Origin: Microbacterium sp.
GTDB lineage: Bacteria > Actinomycetota > Actinomycetes > Actinomycetales > Microbacteriaceae
Reading direction: 5' to 3'
DNA: 40,372 nt
Assembly (NCBI GenBank): GCA_017744855.1
Contig: JAGIAK010000013.1
Coordinates: forward strand, 1 to 40,372
Position 1 is the stretch's first letter, and each line of letters begins with the position of its first letter. The notes under the pieces were generated by a model. That model searched no databases, had not been told where the DNA came from, and saw nothing but the letters and a program-made list of their open reading frames with translations. A program made the position numbers and the translations under genes. Shown one piece after another: positions 8,068-16,481 of this stretch.

Positions 8068-8073
8068 TAGGGT
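8068..8073 (+). promoter_or_regulatory. -10 box giving a leaderless start on a six-codon ORF
   Basis: TAGGGT is followed by six bases and then ATG at 8080, the same spacing as in the TetR promoter. It is inferred from spacing only. Confidence 0.4.
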
Positions 8074-8079
8074 CGACGC

Positions 8080-8100
8080 ATGTCGAGGCGGATGCGATGA
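8080..8100 (+). CDS. Six-codon leader ORF coupled to the TOPRIM gene
   Basis: ATG at 8080 codes for MSRRMR and stops at TGA 8098-8100, which overlaps the ATG of the next gene (ATGA at 8097-8100). The ORF also contains the GAGG ribosome site (8085-8088) of that gene. A ribosome that starts at the leaderless ATG would stop exactly at the downstream start, so this looks like translational coupling. It is too short to judge by composition. Confidence 0.4.
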   Translation: MSRRMR

Positions 8101-8648
8101 CGCGCACGGTCGTGCTGTTCGAGGGCGCCAGCGACCGGCTCGCGGTCGAGGCCGCCTCGCGCCGGCTCGGCGTCGGACTCGACGGGCTCGACCTCGTGGA
8201 TCTCGACGGGATCACCAACCTGCGCGCCGTGCTCCGCGACCTGCTCGCGCAGACGGGCGACGTGCGGGTCCTCGGCCTCTACGACGCTGCGGAGGGCGCC
8301 TACGTGCGGCGCGTGCTGTCGGATCTCGGGGTGCTCGACGCGACGGCCGACCCCGAGGGCGTCGGCTTCTTCGGGTGCGAACGCGATCTGGAAGACGAGG
8401 CGATCGCCGCCGCCGGCCCCGACCTCGTCGTAGAGACGCTGGATGCGCGGGGCGAGCTCGCGCGCTTCCGGGTGTTCCAGGGCCAGCCTGCGCAGCGCGA
8501 GCGCGCCGTCGAGGATCAGCTCCATCGGTTCGCCGGCACCGCGGCAGGTCGCAAGGCCCGGTTCGCCGCCGACGTGATCGACGCCATCCCCCTGGAGCGG
8601 ATGCCGCGGCCGCTGGTCGCACTGCTCGACGCCGCCCTCGCCGAGTAG
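8097..8648 (+). CDS. TOPRIM-domain protein of the OLD-nuclease-like type
   Basis: A 183-residue stand-alone TOPRIM protein. The acidic motif VVLFEGASDRLAVEA (Glu9, Asp13) is followed by LGLYDAAEGAYVRRVL (Asp63, Glu66) and FFGCERDLEDEAI (about 91-103), as in the TOPRIM nucleotidyl transferase/hydrolase proteins found alone in many actinobacteria. Full OLD nucleases carry an ABC-type ATPase in front; it is absent here. The later part FRVFQGQPAQRERAVEDQLHRF and FAGTAAGRKARFA is typical of the same family. Physiological role unknown. It converges on the Lrp gene with 12 bp between them. Confidence 0.78.
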   Translation: MTRTVVLFEGASDRLAVEAASRRLGVGLDGLDLVDLDGITNLRAVLRDLLAQTGDVRVLGLYDAAEGAYVRRVLSDLGVLDATADPEGVGFFGCERDLEDEAIAAAGPDLVVETLDARGELARFRVFQGQPAQRERAVEDQLHRFAGTAAGRKARFAADVIDAIPLERMPRPLVALLDAALAE

Positions 8649-8660
8649 CGGCCGCGCGGT

Positions 8661-9566
8661 CTAGCGGCCCTCGATGCTGATGCGGGGATCGCGCAGGGTG
8701 CGCGCGTAGTCCTCCTTGAGCACCGCGAGGTGCAGCCACGCCTCGATGCGGGTGACGCCGGGCAGGGCGCGCAGCCGCTCGAGGCTCGCGTAGAGGGCTC
8801 CGGCCGACGGCTCGACCAGCGTCGCGACGATGTCGAAGCGCCCGAGGGTGCGGGCGGCGAAGTCGACCCCGCGGCCGGTGCGCAGCTCCTCCACGATCGC
8901 CGTGTCGTCGTCGAGGTTCACCCCGACGCCCATCGACAACTGCCGGTGCGCGAGTCCCCTCGCCTCGACCGCGCTGATCTTGATGACCCCGCCGTCGATC
9001 AGCCGCTGCACGCGCGTCGCGACGGCCGAGGGGGAGAGCCGCACGGCCTGCCCGAGCGCGCGGAAGCTCTTGCGTCCGTCGTTCTGGAGCTGCTCGATGA
9101 GCGCCTCGTCGATCGCGTCGAGCGTGATGTCGCCGTGGTACTCCGAGACGAAGAAGCCCTTGACCACGGTCGAGTAGATGATCGTGTTGATGTCGGCCAC
9201 GCCCGGCAGCGCCCTGATGCGCGCGAGAAGTTCATGCAGCTCCGCCATCGACCCCAGGCGCACCTCGGTGACGAGGTCGTGCGCACCGCCGACCGAGGAG
9301 ACGAAGACCGTCTCGCTCATGTCGCGCAGCGGGGCGGCGACGACGGATGCCGCGCCCTCCGTGCGGATGGACACGTGGGCCAGCACGTGCTGGCCCAGGA
9401 ACACGGGGTCGACCGCGGCGACCACACGCACGGTGCGATCGTCGAGCAGCACACGCAGGCGGGCGGCCACGGAGGCGCGCGTCTGCGAGAGGCGGTCGGC
9501 GAGGGAGCGGATGCTGGCGCGCCCGTCCTCCTGCAGTGCGCGCACGAGGTCTGCGTCGAAATCCAT
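8661..9566 (-). CDS. Double-unit Lrp/AsnC-family regulator
   Basis: 301 residues made of two complete Lrp-like units. Unit one: helix-turn-helix about 4-50 (DADLVRALQEDGRASIRSLA) plus ligand domain with VGGAHDLVTEVRL. Unit two: helix-turn-helix about 150-195 (DEALIEQLQNDGRKSFRALG) plus ligand domain (ARTLGRFDIVATL). A single chain thus mimics a dimer. The ATG at 9566 is preferred over an upstream start at 9620 because GGGGAGG lies close before it and the fold starts there. Divergent from the MHS-amidohydrolase-ThDP-ureohydrolase operon, with a dyad between them; it probably senses an amino acid or guanidino compound and controls that operon (inference). Confidence 0.88.
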   Translation of the reverse strand: MDFDADLVRALQEDGRASIRSLADRLSQTRASVAARLRVLLDDRTVRVVAAVDPVFLGQHVLAHVSIRTEGAASVVAAPLRDMSETVFVSSVGGAHDLVTEVRLGSMAELHELLARIRALPGVADINTIIYSTVVKGFFVSEYHGDITLDAIDEALIEQLQNDGRKSFRALGQAVRLSPSAVATRVQRLIDGGVIKISAVEARGLAHRQLSMGVGVNLDDDTAIVEELRTGRGVDFAARTLGRFDIVATLVEPSAGALYASLERLRALPGVTRIEAWLHLAVLKEDYARTLRDPRISIEGR

Positions 9567-9613
9567 GGCCCTCCCCGAAATTGCCCGATTACCCGCGAAC
9601 GCACGGCTCGGCG

Positions 9614-9630
9614 TGCACATTCACTGTGCA
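9614..9630. promoter_or_regulatory. Likely Lrp operator
   Basis: Perfect dyad TGCACA-TTCAC-TGTGCA, 17 bp, the usual size of an Lrp-family site. It lies 48-64 bp upstream of the Lrp start and about 90 bp upstream of the -35 of the divergent operon. A second weaker dyad, CTCCAG (9684-9689) with CTGGAG (9706-9711), lies nearer to that promoter. Confidence 0.55.
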
Positions 9631-9719
9631 TTCTCGGTCCGTGCCGCCGCAAGGGCGAGTTCTGCCACGATCCTTGATCATTTCTCCAGCGATACGCGGT
9701 TCCCACTGGAGTTATGCCC

Positions 9720-9748
9720 TTGTCGGTCGGGCTGTACCTCCGTAGCAT
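9720..9748 (+). promoter_or_regulatory. Promoter of the MHS-amidohydrolase-ThDP-ureohydrolase operon
   Basis: TTGTCG (9720-9725), a 17-base spacer and TAGCAT (9743-9748). Transcription would begin near 9755, about 33 bases before the first ATG, leaving room for the AAAGGAG site at 9773-9779. Confidence 0.5.
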
Positions 9749-9787
9749 CCTTCGCTATCCGACATCTTCCGCAAAGGAGCGGGCACC

Positions 9788-11110
9788 ATGAACTCCACCA
9801 CCAGCAGGGCGCGACGCGCGGGCATCGCCGCCTTCGTCGGCACCACCATCGAGTGGTACGACTTCTACGTCTATGCGACCGCGGCCGCGCTCGTGTTCGG
9901 TCCGCTGTTCTTCCCGAGCGGGGATCCTCTCGTCGAGACCTCCCGTGCCTTCGCCACCTTCGCGGTGGCGTTCCTCGTGCGCCCGCTGGGCGGCATCATC
10001 TTCGGCCACATCGGCGACAAGTTCGGCCGCCGCGTCTCCCTCGTGATCACCCTGCTCATGATGGGCGCCGCCACCGTGCTCGTCGGCTGCCTGCCGACCT
10101 TCGCCGACATCGGCGTCGCAGCCCCCATCCTGCTCATCATCCTCCGCGCCCTGCAGGGCCTCGCGGTCGGCGGCGAGTGGGGCGGCGCCGTGCTGATGAG
10201 CGTCGAGCACGCTCCCGCCGGCAAGAAGACCTTCTACGGCGGCTTCACGCAGCTCGGCAACCCGGCCGGCGCGCTGCTCGCCTCCGGCATCTTCGCGATC
10301 ATGTCGCGCGGCGGTGACGATTTCATCCTCAACGGCGGCTGGCGCATCCCGTTCCTGCTGTCGATCGTGCTCGTGGGTGTCGGGTTCTGGGTGCGCTACC
10401 GCGTCGAGGAGTCCCCGGTGTTCGAGCAGAAGGTCGAGGGACGCAAGCAGTCCATGCCCCTCGGGTTCGCGCTCCGCGCCAACTGGCGGCCGATCCTCCT
10501 CGGCATCGGCATCCTGCCCATCTCCACCGGCGGCTACTACCTCGCCACGACCTTCGCGACGGCCTACGCCACAGGCGAGCCCATCGCCATCAGCGAGCAG
10601 GTGATCCTCGACGCCATGACGATCGCCTCCTTCGTCGAGTTCGTCGTCACGCTCCCGGTCGCCTGGCTGGGCGACAAGTGGGGCCGCAAGAACATCATGT
10701 ACATCGGCCTCGTCACCTCCGTGCTCACGTTCATCCCCTTCCTGCTCGTGATGCCGGGGCGCGTCGAACCGCTCATCTTCCTGTTCGCCTCCCTGGTGCG
10801 CGTCGCGATGAGCGCCACGTACGCGCCGATCGCCGCGATCCTCGCGCAGATGTTCCGCCCCCAGGCGCGCTACACGTCGATCGCGCTGTCCTACGGCGTG
10901 GGCGCCGCGCTCTGGGCCGGCTTCTCGCCCTGGTTCGCGACGATGCTCGTCGCCTGGACCGGCAGCATCTGGTCGGTCATCGCGATGTTCATCGGCATGG
11001 CCGTCATCGCCGGCATCTGCACGCGCCTCGCCCCGCAGCACTCCGACGAGGCCCCCGTCACCGCCTCGTTCACCGCCCGCACCGACACCACCGCGAACAG
11101 GCTGCCATGA
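9788..11110 (+). CDS. MFS transporter, metabolite:H+ symporter (MHS) family
   Basis: A 440-residue carrier with 12 predicted helices. The start IAAFVGTTIEWYDFYVYATA is the MHS-family hallmark; FGHIGDKFGRR is the conserved loop 2-3 motif and LQGLAVGGEWGGAVLMSVEHAP is also typical. Known MHS members import shikimate, citrate, alpha-ketoglutarate, proline or betaine with protons. It is the first gene of a tight operon whose enzymes point to a guanidino or amino-acid-like substrate. A good ribosome site (AAAGGAG) precedes the ATG, and the stop overlaps the next start (ATGA). Confidence 0.9.
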   Translation: MNSTTSRARRAGIAAFVGTTIEWYDFYVYATAAALVFGPLFFPSGDPLVETSRAFATFAVAFLVRPLGGIIFGHIGDKFGRRVSLVITLLMMGAATVLVGCLPTFADIGVAAPILLIILRALQGLAVGGEWGGAVLMSVEHAPAGKKTFYGGFTQLGNPAGALLASGIFAIMSRGGDDFILNGGWRIPFLLSIVLVGVGFWVRYRVEESPVFEQKVEGRKQSMPLGFALRANWRPILLGIGILPISTGGYYLATTFATAYATGEPIAISEQVILDAMTIASFVEFVVTLPVAWLGDKWGRKNIMYIGLVTSVLTFIPFLLVMPGRVEPLIFLFASLVRVAMSATYAPIAAILAQMFRPQARYTSIALSYGVGAALWAGFSPWFATMLVAWTGSIWSVIAMFIGMAVIAGICTRLAPQHSDEAPVTASFTARTDTTANRLP

Positions 11111-12777
11111 GAAAGCTCACCCCCTTCGACCGTTCCGCACAGACCGCGCCCCGGCTGATCACGGCTCGGGCGATCCACACCGCGGATGCCGCGGACACGA
11201 CCGCGGCGGCCATGCTGACCGATCGCGGGCGGGTCGTCGCGATCGGCACCGTCGAGGAGTGCGAGGCCGCCGCCGAGCGCGTCGGAGTCGTGCCGGAGCG
11301 CATCGACCTCGGCGACGCGGTTGTGGTCCCCGGTTTCGTCGACGCGCACGCCCACCCGCTCATGTTCGGCCAGATGATGACCTGGGTCGACTGCGGGCCG
11401 GAGAAGGCCGGCAGCATCCCGGAGATCGTCGCGCTGCTTCGCGCCGCGGCGGCCGAGGCCCCCGAAGGGCGGCCGGTGCGCGGCTACGGCTACGAGCAGC
11501 GCAACCTCGCCGAGCAGCGGCATCCGACCCGCTTCGAGCTCGACGGGGTGGCCTCCGACCGCGAGGTCTACCTCATGAACGCGTCGGGGCACGGCGGCGT
11601 CGTGAACTCGTACACGCTCGCCATCAACGGCATCGACCGTGACACCCCGAATCCCGTGGGCGGCGAGTTCTTCCGCGACGCCGACGGCGAACTCACGGGC
11701 GAGCTCTCGGATGCGGCGTGCAACATCCTCACCGGGGTGCACGGCGTGAAGATCGGCCACCACGGCCCGAACTTCCACCTCGCAGACGAGCCGGAGGAGC
11801 ACCTGCGCCAGCTGGATGCCGCCACGCAGCGGTTCCTCGCCGGAGGCGTCACCTCGATCGGCGACTGCCAGGTCACCCGCCGCGAGTTCGACATGTACCT
11901 GCGGCTCGCCGAGGCCGGCCGCCTGGAGCTCCGCGTCTCGATGTATCTGCTGTCGCACCTGCTCGACGAGGCGCTGGAGATGGGGCTCGTCGGCCAGTTC
12001 GGCAACGCCCACCTCAGCTTCGCCGGCATCAAGCTCTACGCGGACGGCACGCTCGGCGGCTGGACCGCGTACTTCCCCGACGGCTACGTGGGCGACCCGT
12101 GCCGCACCGGCCAGCTGTACCACGAGCCCGCCGAGTACGCCGAACTGATCAGGCGCGCGCACGCCGCCGGGCTCCAGACCGCCACGCACGCCCAGTCGCC
12201 CACCGCGATCGAGATGGTCGTGTCGGCGATCGAGGCCGCGCTCGCCGAGCGTCCAGACGCCGATGCCAGGCACCGCATCGAGCACTGCGGCCTGCCGACC
12301 CCGGAGCAGATCGAGCGCATGGCGGCCTCCGGCATCCGCCCCGTCAACCAGACCCAGCACTACTTCAACTGGGGTGAGGGCGTCGAGCAGGCGATCGGGA
12401 CCCCGGGCGAGCGGTTCAACCCGCTCGGCGAGTTCGAGCGCGCGGGCGTCGGCTTCACGATCTCCTCCGATGCTCCGGTGGCCGAGCCCATCCCGCTAGA
12501 GGCGATCCAGACCGCCGTCACGCGGGTCACCCGTCGCGGCCACACCCTTGGCCCCGACGACCTGCGCATCTCGGCGCTGTCGGCGCTGCGGGCGCACACC
12601 ATCGAGGGCGCGATCTCGCTCGGCCGCGAAGACGACCTCGGCTCGCTCGAGGTCGGCAAGTACGCCGACTTCGCCGTGCTCTCCGACGATCCGCTCGCCG
12701 TGGCCCCCGACGCGATCTCCGCGATCATCGTGCGCGAGACCTGGGTCGACGGCACGCGCCGCCACGCGGCGGCGTGA
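11107..12777 (+). CDS. Amidohydrolase family protein (YtcJ/amidohydrolase-3 type)
   Basis: 556 residues. The metal-binding motif GFVDAHAHP is at about 76-84, HAQSPTA and HRIEHCGLP give further metal ligands in the middle, FTISSDAPV holds the catalytic Asp region, and the C-terminal beta-sandwich motif GKYADFAVLSDDPL closes the fold. The family hydrolyses amides and similar C-N bonds, but the substrate of this branch is not known. The ATG at 11107 overlaps the stop of the MHS gene by four bases. Within the operon it may hydrolyse an acylated or amide form of the imported compound. Confidence 0.85.
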   Translation: MRKLTPFDRSAQTAPRLITARAIHTADAADTTAAAMLTDRGRVVAIGTVEECEAAAERVGVVPERIDLGDAVVVPGFVDAHAHPLMFGQMMTWVDCGPEKAGSIPEIVALLRAAAAEAPEGRPVRGYGYEQRNLAEQRHPTRFELDGVASDREVYLMNASGHGGVVNSYTLAINGIDRDTPNPVGGEFFRDADGELTGELSDAACNILTGVHGVKIGHHGPNFHLADEPEEHLRQLDAATQRFLAGGVTSIGDCQVTRREFDMYLRLAEAGRLELRVSMYLLSHLLDEALEMGLVGQFGNAHLSFAGIKLYADGTLGGWTAYFPDGYVGDPCRTGQLYHEPAEYAELIRRAHAAGLQTATHAQSPTAIEMVVSAIEAALAERPDADARHRIEHCGLPTPEQIERMAASGIRPVNQTQHYFNWGEGVEQAIGTPGERFNPLGEFERAGVGFTISSDAPVAEPIPLEAIQTAVTRVTRRGHTLGPDDLRISALSALRAHTIEGAISLGREDDLGSLEVGKYADFAVLSDDPLAVAPDAISAIIVRETWVDGTRRHAAA

Positions 12778-12791
12778 GAGAGGATGCCATC

Positions 12792-14390
12792 ATGACCGAC
12801 CAGTACGCAGACACCGCGGGGCGCGCGGTCCTCGAGACCATCCGCAACTACGGGGTGACCGCGGTGTTCGGCATCCCCGGCACCCACAACCTCGAGCTGT
12901 ACCGGCCCCTCGCCGACCTCGGCATCCGTGCGGTGACGAACCGCCACGAGCAGGGGTCGGGGTACGGGGCCGACGGCTGGGCACAGCAGACCGGACTCCC
13001 CGGCGTGGTCATCACGACGTCCGGTCCCGGACTGCAGAACGCCATGAGCGCGATCGGCACGGCCTTCTGCGAGTCGCGCCCCCTGCTCGTGCTGTCGCCC
13101 GGAGTTCCGCTCGGCGCAGAGTTCGCCGACGTGGGCACCCTGCACGAGACGAAGGACGCCACGGCGATGGTCGGCGCGATCGCGGAATGGTCCCGCCGTG
13201 TCACCACGGCGGCGGAGGCGGTGGACGCCGTGCATGACGCCTTCGCGCTGTTCCGCACTGGACGTCCCCGCCCCGTGCACATCGAGATCCCCCTCGACGT
13301 GCTGGAGGCGCCGGCCAGCGTCCCCGAGGCGCACCGGCTCCCCAGGCCGGTGCCGTCCCCTCGCTCGGGAGACCCGGCCGGCGTCGCCGAGGCGGCGCGT
13401 CTGCTCGCCGGCGCCCGCACCCCCGTCATCGTCGCCGGCGGCGGATCGACGGATGCCGCGGCCGGCGTCACCGCGCTCGCCGAGCGTCTCGGCGCCCCGG
13501 TGCTGACGACGCTGAACGGCAAGGGCGTCGTCGACGAACGCCATCCGCTGTCGCTCGGCTCGAACCTGCGTCTCGCTGCGGCCCGTGCGGTCGCCGAAGA
13601 CGCCGACGTGCTGCTCGTGATCGGCTCGAAGCTCGGCGAGGCGGAGCTGTGGGCTCCTCGGCTCGAGGCGCGCGGCGCCGTGGTGCGGGTGGACGTCTCC
13701 GCGGCCCAGCTCGACAAGAACCTCGCAGCCACGGTGGGCATCGACGGCGACGCCGCGGCAGTGGTCGACGCACTGCTCGCGCAGCTGCCCTCCGGTGCCC
13801 GGTCTCCGCGCGACCTCACGGCCGAGCGGGCCGCGATCGACGCCGAGATGCGCGAGACGGCTCCCGAGACCGTCGTGCTCGCCGAACTGATCGCGGAGGC
13901 GCTGCCCGAGGACGCGATCGTCGCAGGGGACTCCTCGCAGATCGTGTACATGGCGCTGGGGAGCGTGCTGCGATCGCAGCATCCGCATTCCCTGCTCTAC
14001 ACGCCCACCTACGCCACGCTCGGCTACGGCCTGCCTGCCGCGATCGGCGCCCGCGTGGCCGACGACTCGCGTCCCGCCGTGACCGTGATCGGCGACGGCG
14101 CTCTCATGTTCTGCGTCAACGAGCTCGTGACGGCGGTCGAGCAGCGCCTCGACGTCACCGTCGTGTGCGTCGACAACGGCGGCTACGCCGAGATCCGGCA
14201 GAACGAGATCGACCGCGGGATGACGCCGATCGGCGTCGACCTGGTGCAGCCCGACTGGGCCGCGCTCGCGACCGCGTTCGGCGCCACGGGCCGCCGCGTC
14301 GACCGTCGCGCCGACATCGCCGCGAGCATCCGCGACGCCATCGCCGTCGGCGGGGTGCAGCTCGTGCACATCCCGCAGAACGCCCTCTGA
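12792..14390 (+). CDS. Thiamine-diphosphate enzyme, possibly 5-guanidino-2-oxopentanoate decarboxylase
   Basis: 532 residues of the acetolactate synthase/decarboxylase superfamily. The catalytic Glu is in [17 protein letters not shown] (Glu53), and the ThDP motif [11 protein letters not shown] to CVDNGG is at about 435-464. Head-to-tail ThDP domains flank a central domain (about 190-330). The neighbouring ureohydrolase suggests an AruI-like decarboxylase, which turns 2-ketoarginine into 4-guanidinobutanal; this is inference from context, and an acetolactate-synthase-like or other 2-oxoacid activity is also possible. ATG 12792 has an AGAGG site; a GTG at 12774 that overlaps the previous stop is less likely. 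Confidence 0.82.
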   Translation: MTDQYADTAGRAVLETIRNYGVTAVFGIPGTHNLELYRPLADLGIRAVTNRHEQGSGYGADGWAQQTGLPGVVITTSGPGLQNAMSAIGTAFCESRPLLVLSPGVPLGAEFADVGTLHETKDATAMVGAIAEWSRRVTTAAEAVDAVHDAFALFRTGRPRPVHIEIPLDVLEAPASVPEAHRLPRPVPSPRSGDPAGVAEAARLLAGARTPVIVAGGGSTDAAAGVTALAERLGAPVLTTLNGKGVVDERHPLSLGSNLRLAAARAVAEDADVLLVIGSKLGEAELWAPRLEARGAVVRVDVSAAQLDKNLAATVGIDGDAAAVVDALLAQLPSGARSPRDLTAERAAIDAEMRETAPETVVLAELIAEALPEDAIVAGDSSQIVYMALGSVLRSQHPHSLLYTPTYATLGYGLPAAIGARVADDSRPAVTVIGDGALMFCVNELVTAVEQRLDVTVVCVDNGGYAEIRQNEIDRGMTPIGVDLVQPDWAALATAFGATGRRVDRRADIAASIRDAIAVGGVQLVHIPQNAL

Positions 14391-14416
14391 ACCTCCTCCG
14401 ACAGACAGGACCCCTC

Positions 14417-15367
14417 ATGACCGAGAACGTCGGCCCCATCGACGCCTCCGTGAACCCGCGCTACTCCGGGATCGCGACCTTCGCCCGGCTTCCCCGCATC
14501 GAGGACGTGCCGCGCGCCGACATCGCGGTGGTGGGCATCCCCTTCGACTCCGGAGTGAGCTACCGCCCCGGCACGCGGTTCGGGCCGTCGCATGTGCGCG
14601 AGTCCTCGCGTCTGCTGCGGCCGTACAACCCCGCGCAGGACGTGTCGCCCTTCGCGATCGCCCAGGTCGTGGATGCCGGGGACATCCCGGTGAACCCCTT
14701 CGATCTCACCGAGGCCGTGACCGAGGTCGAGCACGCGGCGAAGGAGCTCGGCGATCGCGTGCAGCGCATCGTCACGATCGGCGGCGACCACACCATCGCC
14801 CTGCCGCTGCTGCGCGCCGTCGCCGCGAAGCACGGACCCGTCGCCGTGCTGCACTTCGACGCGCACCTCGACACCTGGGACACGTACTTCGGCGCCCCCA
14901 TCACGCACGGCACGCCCTTCCGTCGAGCGAGCGAGGAGGGACTGATCGACCTCACCGCGAGCTGCCATGTCGGCACCCGCGGGCCGCTGTACTCCAAGCA
15001 GGATCTCGAGGACGATGAGCGGCTGGGCTTCTCCATCGTGTCGAGCGAGTACATCGAGGAGCACGGTGTCGAGGCCGGCATCCAGCGCATCCTGCAGCGC
15101 ATCGGGGATCGTCCGCTCTACGTCTCCATCGACATCGACGTGCTCGACCCCGCGCACGCCCCTGGCACCGGCACTCCGGAGGCCGGCGGCCTCACCAGCC
15201 GCGAGCTGCTGCGGATCCTCCGCGCGCTGTCGGCGACGACCATCGTGGGCGCCGACGTGGTCGAGGTGTCGCCGGCCTACGACCACGCGCAGATGACCGG
15301 CATCGCCGCGAGCCACGTCGTGTACGAGCTCGTGACGCTGCTCGCGGCGCAGCTCGCTCGCGACTGA
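14417..15367 (+). CDS. Agmatinase-family ureohydrolase, probably guanidinobutyrase
   Basis: 316 residues of the arginase/agmatinase family. All Mn-binding motifs are present: GGDHT (about 121-125), DAHLD (148-152) and [19 protein letters not shown] (about 236-254). The stretch [20 protein letters not shown] differs from classic agmatinases and is like guanidinobutyrase and related actinobacterial enzymes. Such enzymes split urea from a guanidino group. It is last in the operon, 26 bp after the ThDP gene. If the ThDP enzyme makes 4-guanidinobutanal, this enzyme would act after an aldehyde dehydrogenase encoded elsewhere. Confidence 0.88.
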   Translation: MTENVGPIDASVNPRYSGIATFARLPRIEDVPRADIAVVGIPFDSGVSYRPGTRFGPSHVRESSRLLRPYNPAQDVSPFAIAQVVDAGDIPVNPFDLTEAVTEVEHAAKELGDRVQRIVTIGGDHTIALPLLRAVAAKHGPVAVLHFDAHLDTWDTYFGAPITHGTPFRRASEEGLIDLTASCHVGTRGPLYSKQDLEDDERLGFSIVSSEYIEEHGVEAGIQRILQRIGDRPLYVSIDIDVLDPAHAPGTGTPEAGGLTSRELLRILRALSATTIVGADVVEVSPAYDHAQMTGIAASHVVYELVTLLAAQLARD

Positions 15368-15417
15368 CGCGGGCGGACTGGCGCGGGCGACTGACGCGGG
15401 CGGAGTCGGCGCGGGCG
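15362..15417 (+). repeat. Degenerate 14-bp tandem repeat at the end of the ureohydrolase gene
   Basis: Units GACTGACGCGGGCG (15362-15375), GACTGGCGCGGGCG (15376-15389), ACTGACGCGGGCG (15390-15402) and GAGTCGGCGCGGGCG (15403-15417). The first unit contains the stop codon of the ureohydrolase. It fills much of the convergent gap to the RIO kinase gene. Confidence 0.75.
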
Positions 15418-15451
15418 CACTGACGCCGTCGCACCGCCGCGCCCGCCGCCG

Positions 15452-16297
15452 TCACGTGTACGACGCCGCGAGCAGCTCCGCGAAGAGCTCCTCGGCGTCG
15501 CACTCCACGCGGCGGCGGGTGAACCAGTCGCACACGTTCACGCAGTCGCGGTGCAGCAGGTCGAGGCCCTGCGGGTTCGCGATGAGGTCGACGATCTGCG
15601 GCAGATCGATCACCCGCACCCGCCCCTCGTGCACGAGCAGGTTGTACGGCGAGAGGTCGCCGTGCGCGAAGCCCGCCGCGGCGAAGATCCGCATCAGGTC
15701 GACGATCTGGCCGTAGTACCCGGCCAGCTCCTCACCGCTCGCCCGTACCTGCGCCAGTCGCGGGGCGGCGGTGCCCGCGTCGTCGCCGACGAACTCCATG
15801 AGGATCTCGGTGCCGTTGACCTGCACGGGATAGGGGACGGGGGCGCCGAGCTCCCACATCCTGGTGAGCGCGTCGAACTCGGCGATCGACCAGGCGGATG
15901 CCGCCACTTCGCGGCCATGCGACGACTTCTTGGCGAGAGCGCGGGCGTCGCGGGAGTTCTGCGTGCTGCGGCCCTCCGTGTACATCGCCGAACGGTGGAA
16001 GCTGCGGTTCTGCTCGCCGCGGTACCTCTTGGCGGCGAGCAGCGTGCGCTGGGCGGGGTCGCCGGGCACGGCGCGCTCCAGCAGGAACACGTCGGCCTCC
16101 TTGCCGGTCTTGAGGATGCCGAGCTCGGTGTCGAGCGCGCCCGCGTCGGTCACCACCCAGTCGGGGAGCGGATGCGGTCCCCGCTGCGTGGGGATGGTCG
16201 TCGGCCAGGTGGTCCAGCGCTGGCCTTCGCCGGGCTCGACGTCGGCGAAGGAGAGGGAGAGTTCGAGTGCGTCGAAGGACGCGAGGGGATCGGTCAC
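15452..16297 (-). CDS. RIO-type serine/threonine protein kinase
   Basis: 281 residues. A P-loop-like segment (ILKTGKEADVFL, 61-72), the ATP-site Lys90 (AAKRYRG), the RIO catalytic loop HGDLSPYN (212-219; Asp214, Asn219) and the metal-binding IDLPQ (Asp231) are all present. RIO1-type kinases act in ribosome maturation in eukaryotes and archaea; the bacterial role is unclear. The GTG at 16297 is chosen because GGAG lies nine bases upstream; a TTG at 16312 is in frame but lacks a site. A clear promoter, a 14-codon leader ORF and two competing hairpins precede it. Confidence 0.86.
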   Translation of the reverse strand: MTDPLASFDALELSLSFADVEPGEGQRWTTWPTTIPTQRGPHPLPDWVVTDAGALDTELGILKTGKEADVFLLERAVPGDPAQRTLLAAKRYRGEQNRSFHRSAMYTEGRSTQNSRDARALAKKSSHGREVAASAWSIAEFDALTRMWELGAPVPYPVQVNGTEILMEFVGDDAGTAAPRLAQVRASGEELAGYYGQIVDLMRIFAAAGFAHGDLSPYNLLVHEGRVRVIDLPQIVDLIANPQGLDLLHRDCVNVCDWFTRRRVECDAEELFAELLAASYT

Positions 16298-16304
16298 TGT
16301 GTGT

Positions 16305-16341
16305 GGCTCCAAGGAAGGGAGGCCACGCAGGCGGCGGCCTC
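16305..16341 (-). promoter_or_regulatory. Attenuator-like competing hairpins before the RIO kinase
   Basis: On the minus strand arm 1 GAGGCC (16341-16336) can pair with arm 2 GGCCTC (16324-16319). Arm 2 with the next C can instead pair, with one bulge, with GGAGCC (16310-16305), which is the kinase ribosome site. The two folds exclude each other. Arm 1 overlaps the stop codon of the leader ORF, so the position of a ribosome there would choose the fold. Confidence 0.5.
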
Positions 16342-16384
16342 AGGGAAGGAAGTCGGCGAGGGGCGCGACAAAGACGTTCGTCAT
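16340..16384 (-). CDS. 14-residue leader peptide upstream of the RIO kinase
   Basis: ATG at 16384-16382 codes for MTNVFVAPLADFLP and ends at TGA 16342-16340. A strong ribosome site (GAGAGGAGCC, minus strand of 16391-16400) lies eight bases before it, better than the site of the kinase itself. The last codon before the stop is proline, which slows termination, as in the TnaC leader peptide. It starts about 47 bases into the predicted transcript. Function inferred, not shown. Confidence 0.55.
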   Translation of the reverse strand: MTNVFVAPLADFLP

Positions 16385-16437
16385 CTGTTCGGCTCCTCTC
16401 GCTGATGCCTTCCGGGCTGATCCCCGGTGCGTCGTCC

Positions 16438-16466
16438 AGCGTAAGGGGTGCGTCGCGGTCTGTCCA
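16438..16466 (-). promoter_or_regulatory. Promoter of the leader ORF and RIO kinase
   Basis: On the minus strand TGGACA (16466-16461) and TACGCT (16443-16438) are separated by exactly 17 bases. Transcription would start near 16431, giving a leader of about 135 bases before the kinase. Confidence 0.6.
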
Positions 16467-16481
16467 CACCCGGACGAACGG

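Noticed and set aside
12774..12791. GTG start of the ThDP enzyme overlapping the amidohydrolase stop
   Set aside because: ATG 12792 has an AGAGG site at proper distance and fits the family N-terminus; the GTG would use no clear site.
13649..14416. N-terminal extension of the ureohydrolase to 13649
   Set aside because: It would overlap the ThDP gene by more than 700 bp in another frame; ATG 14417 fits the family N-terminus.
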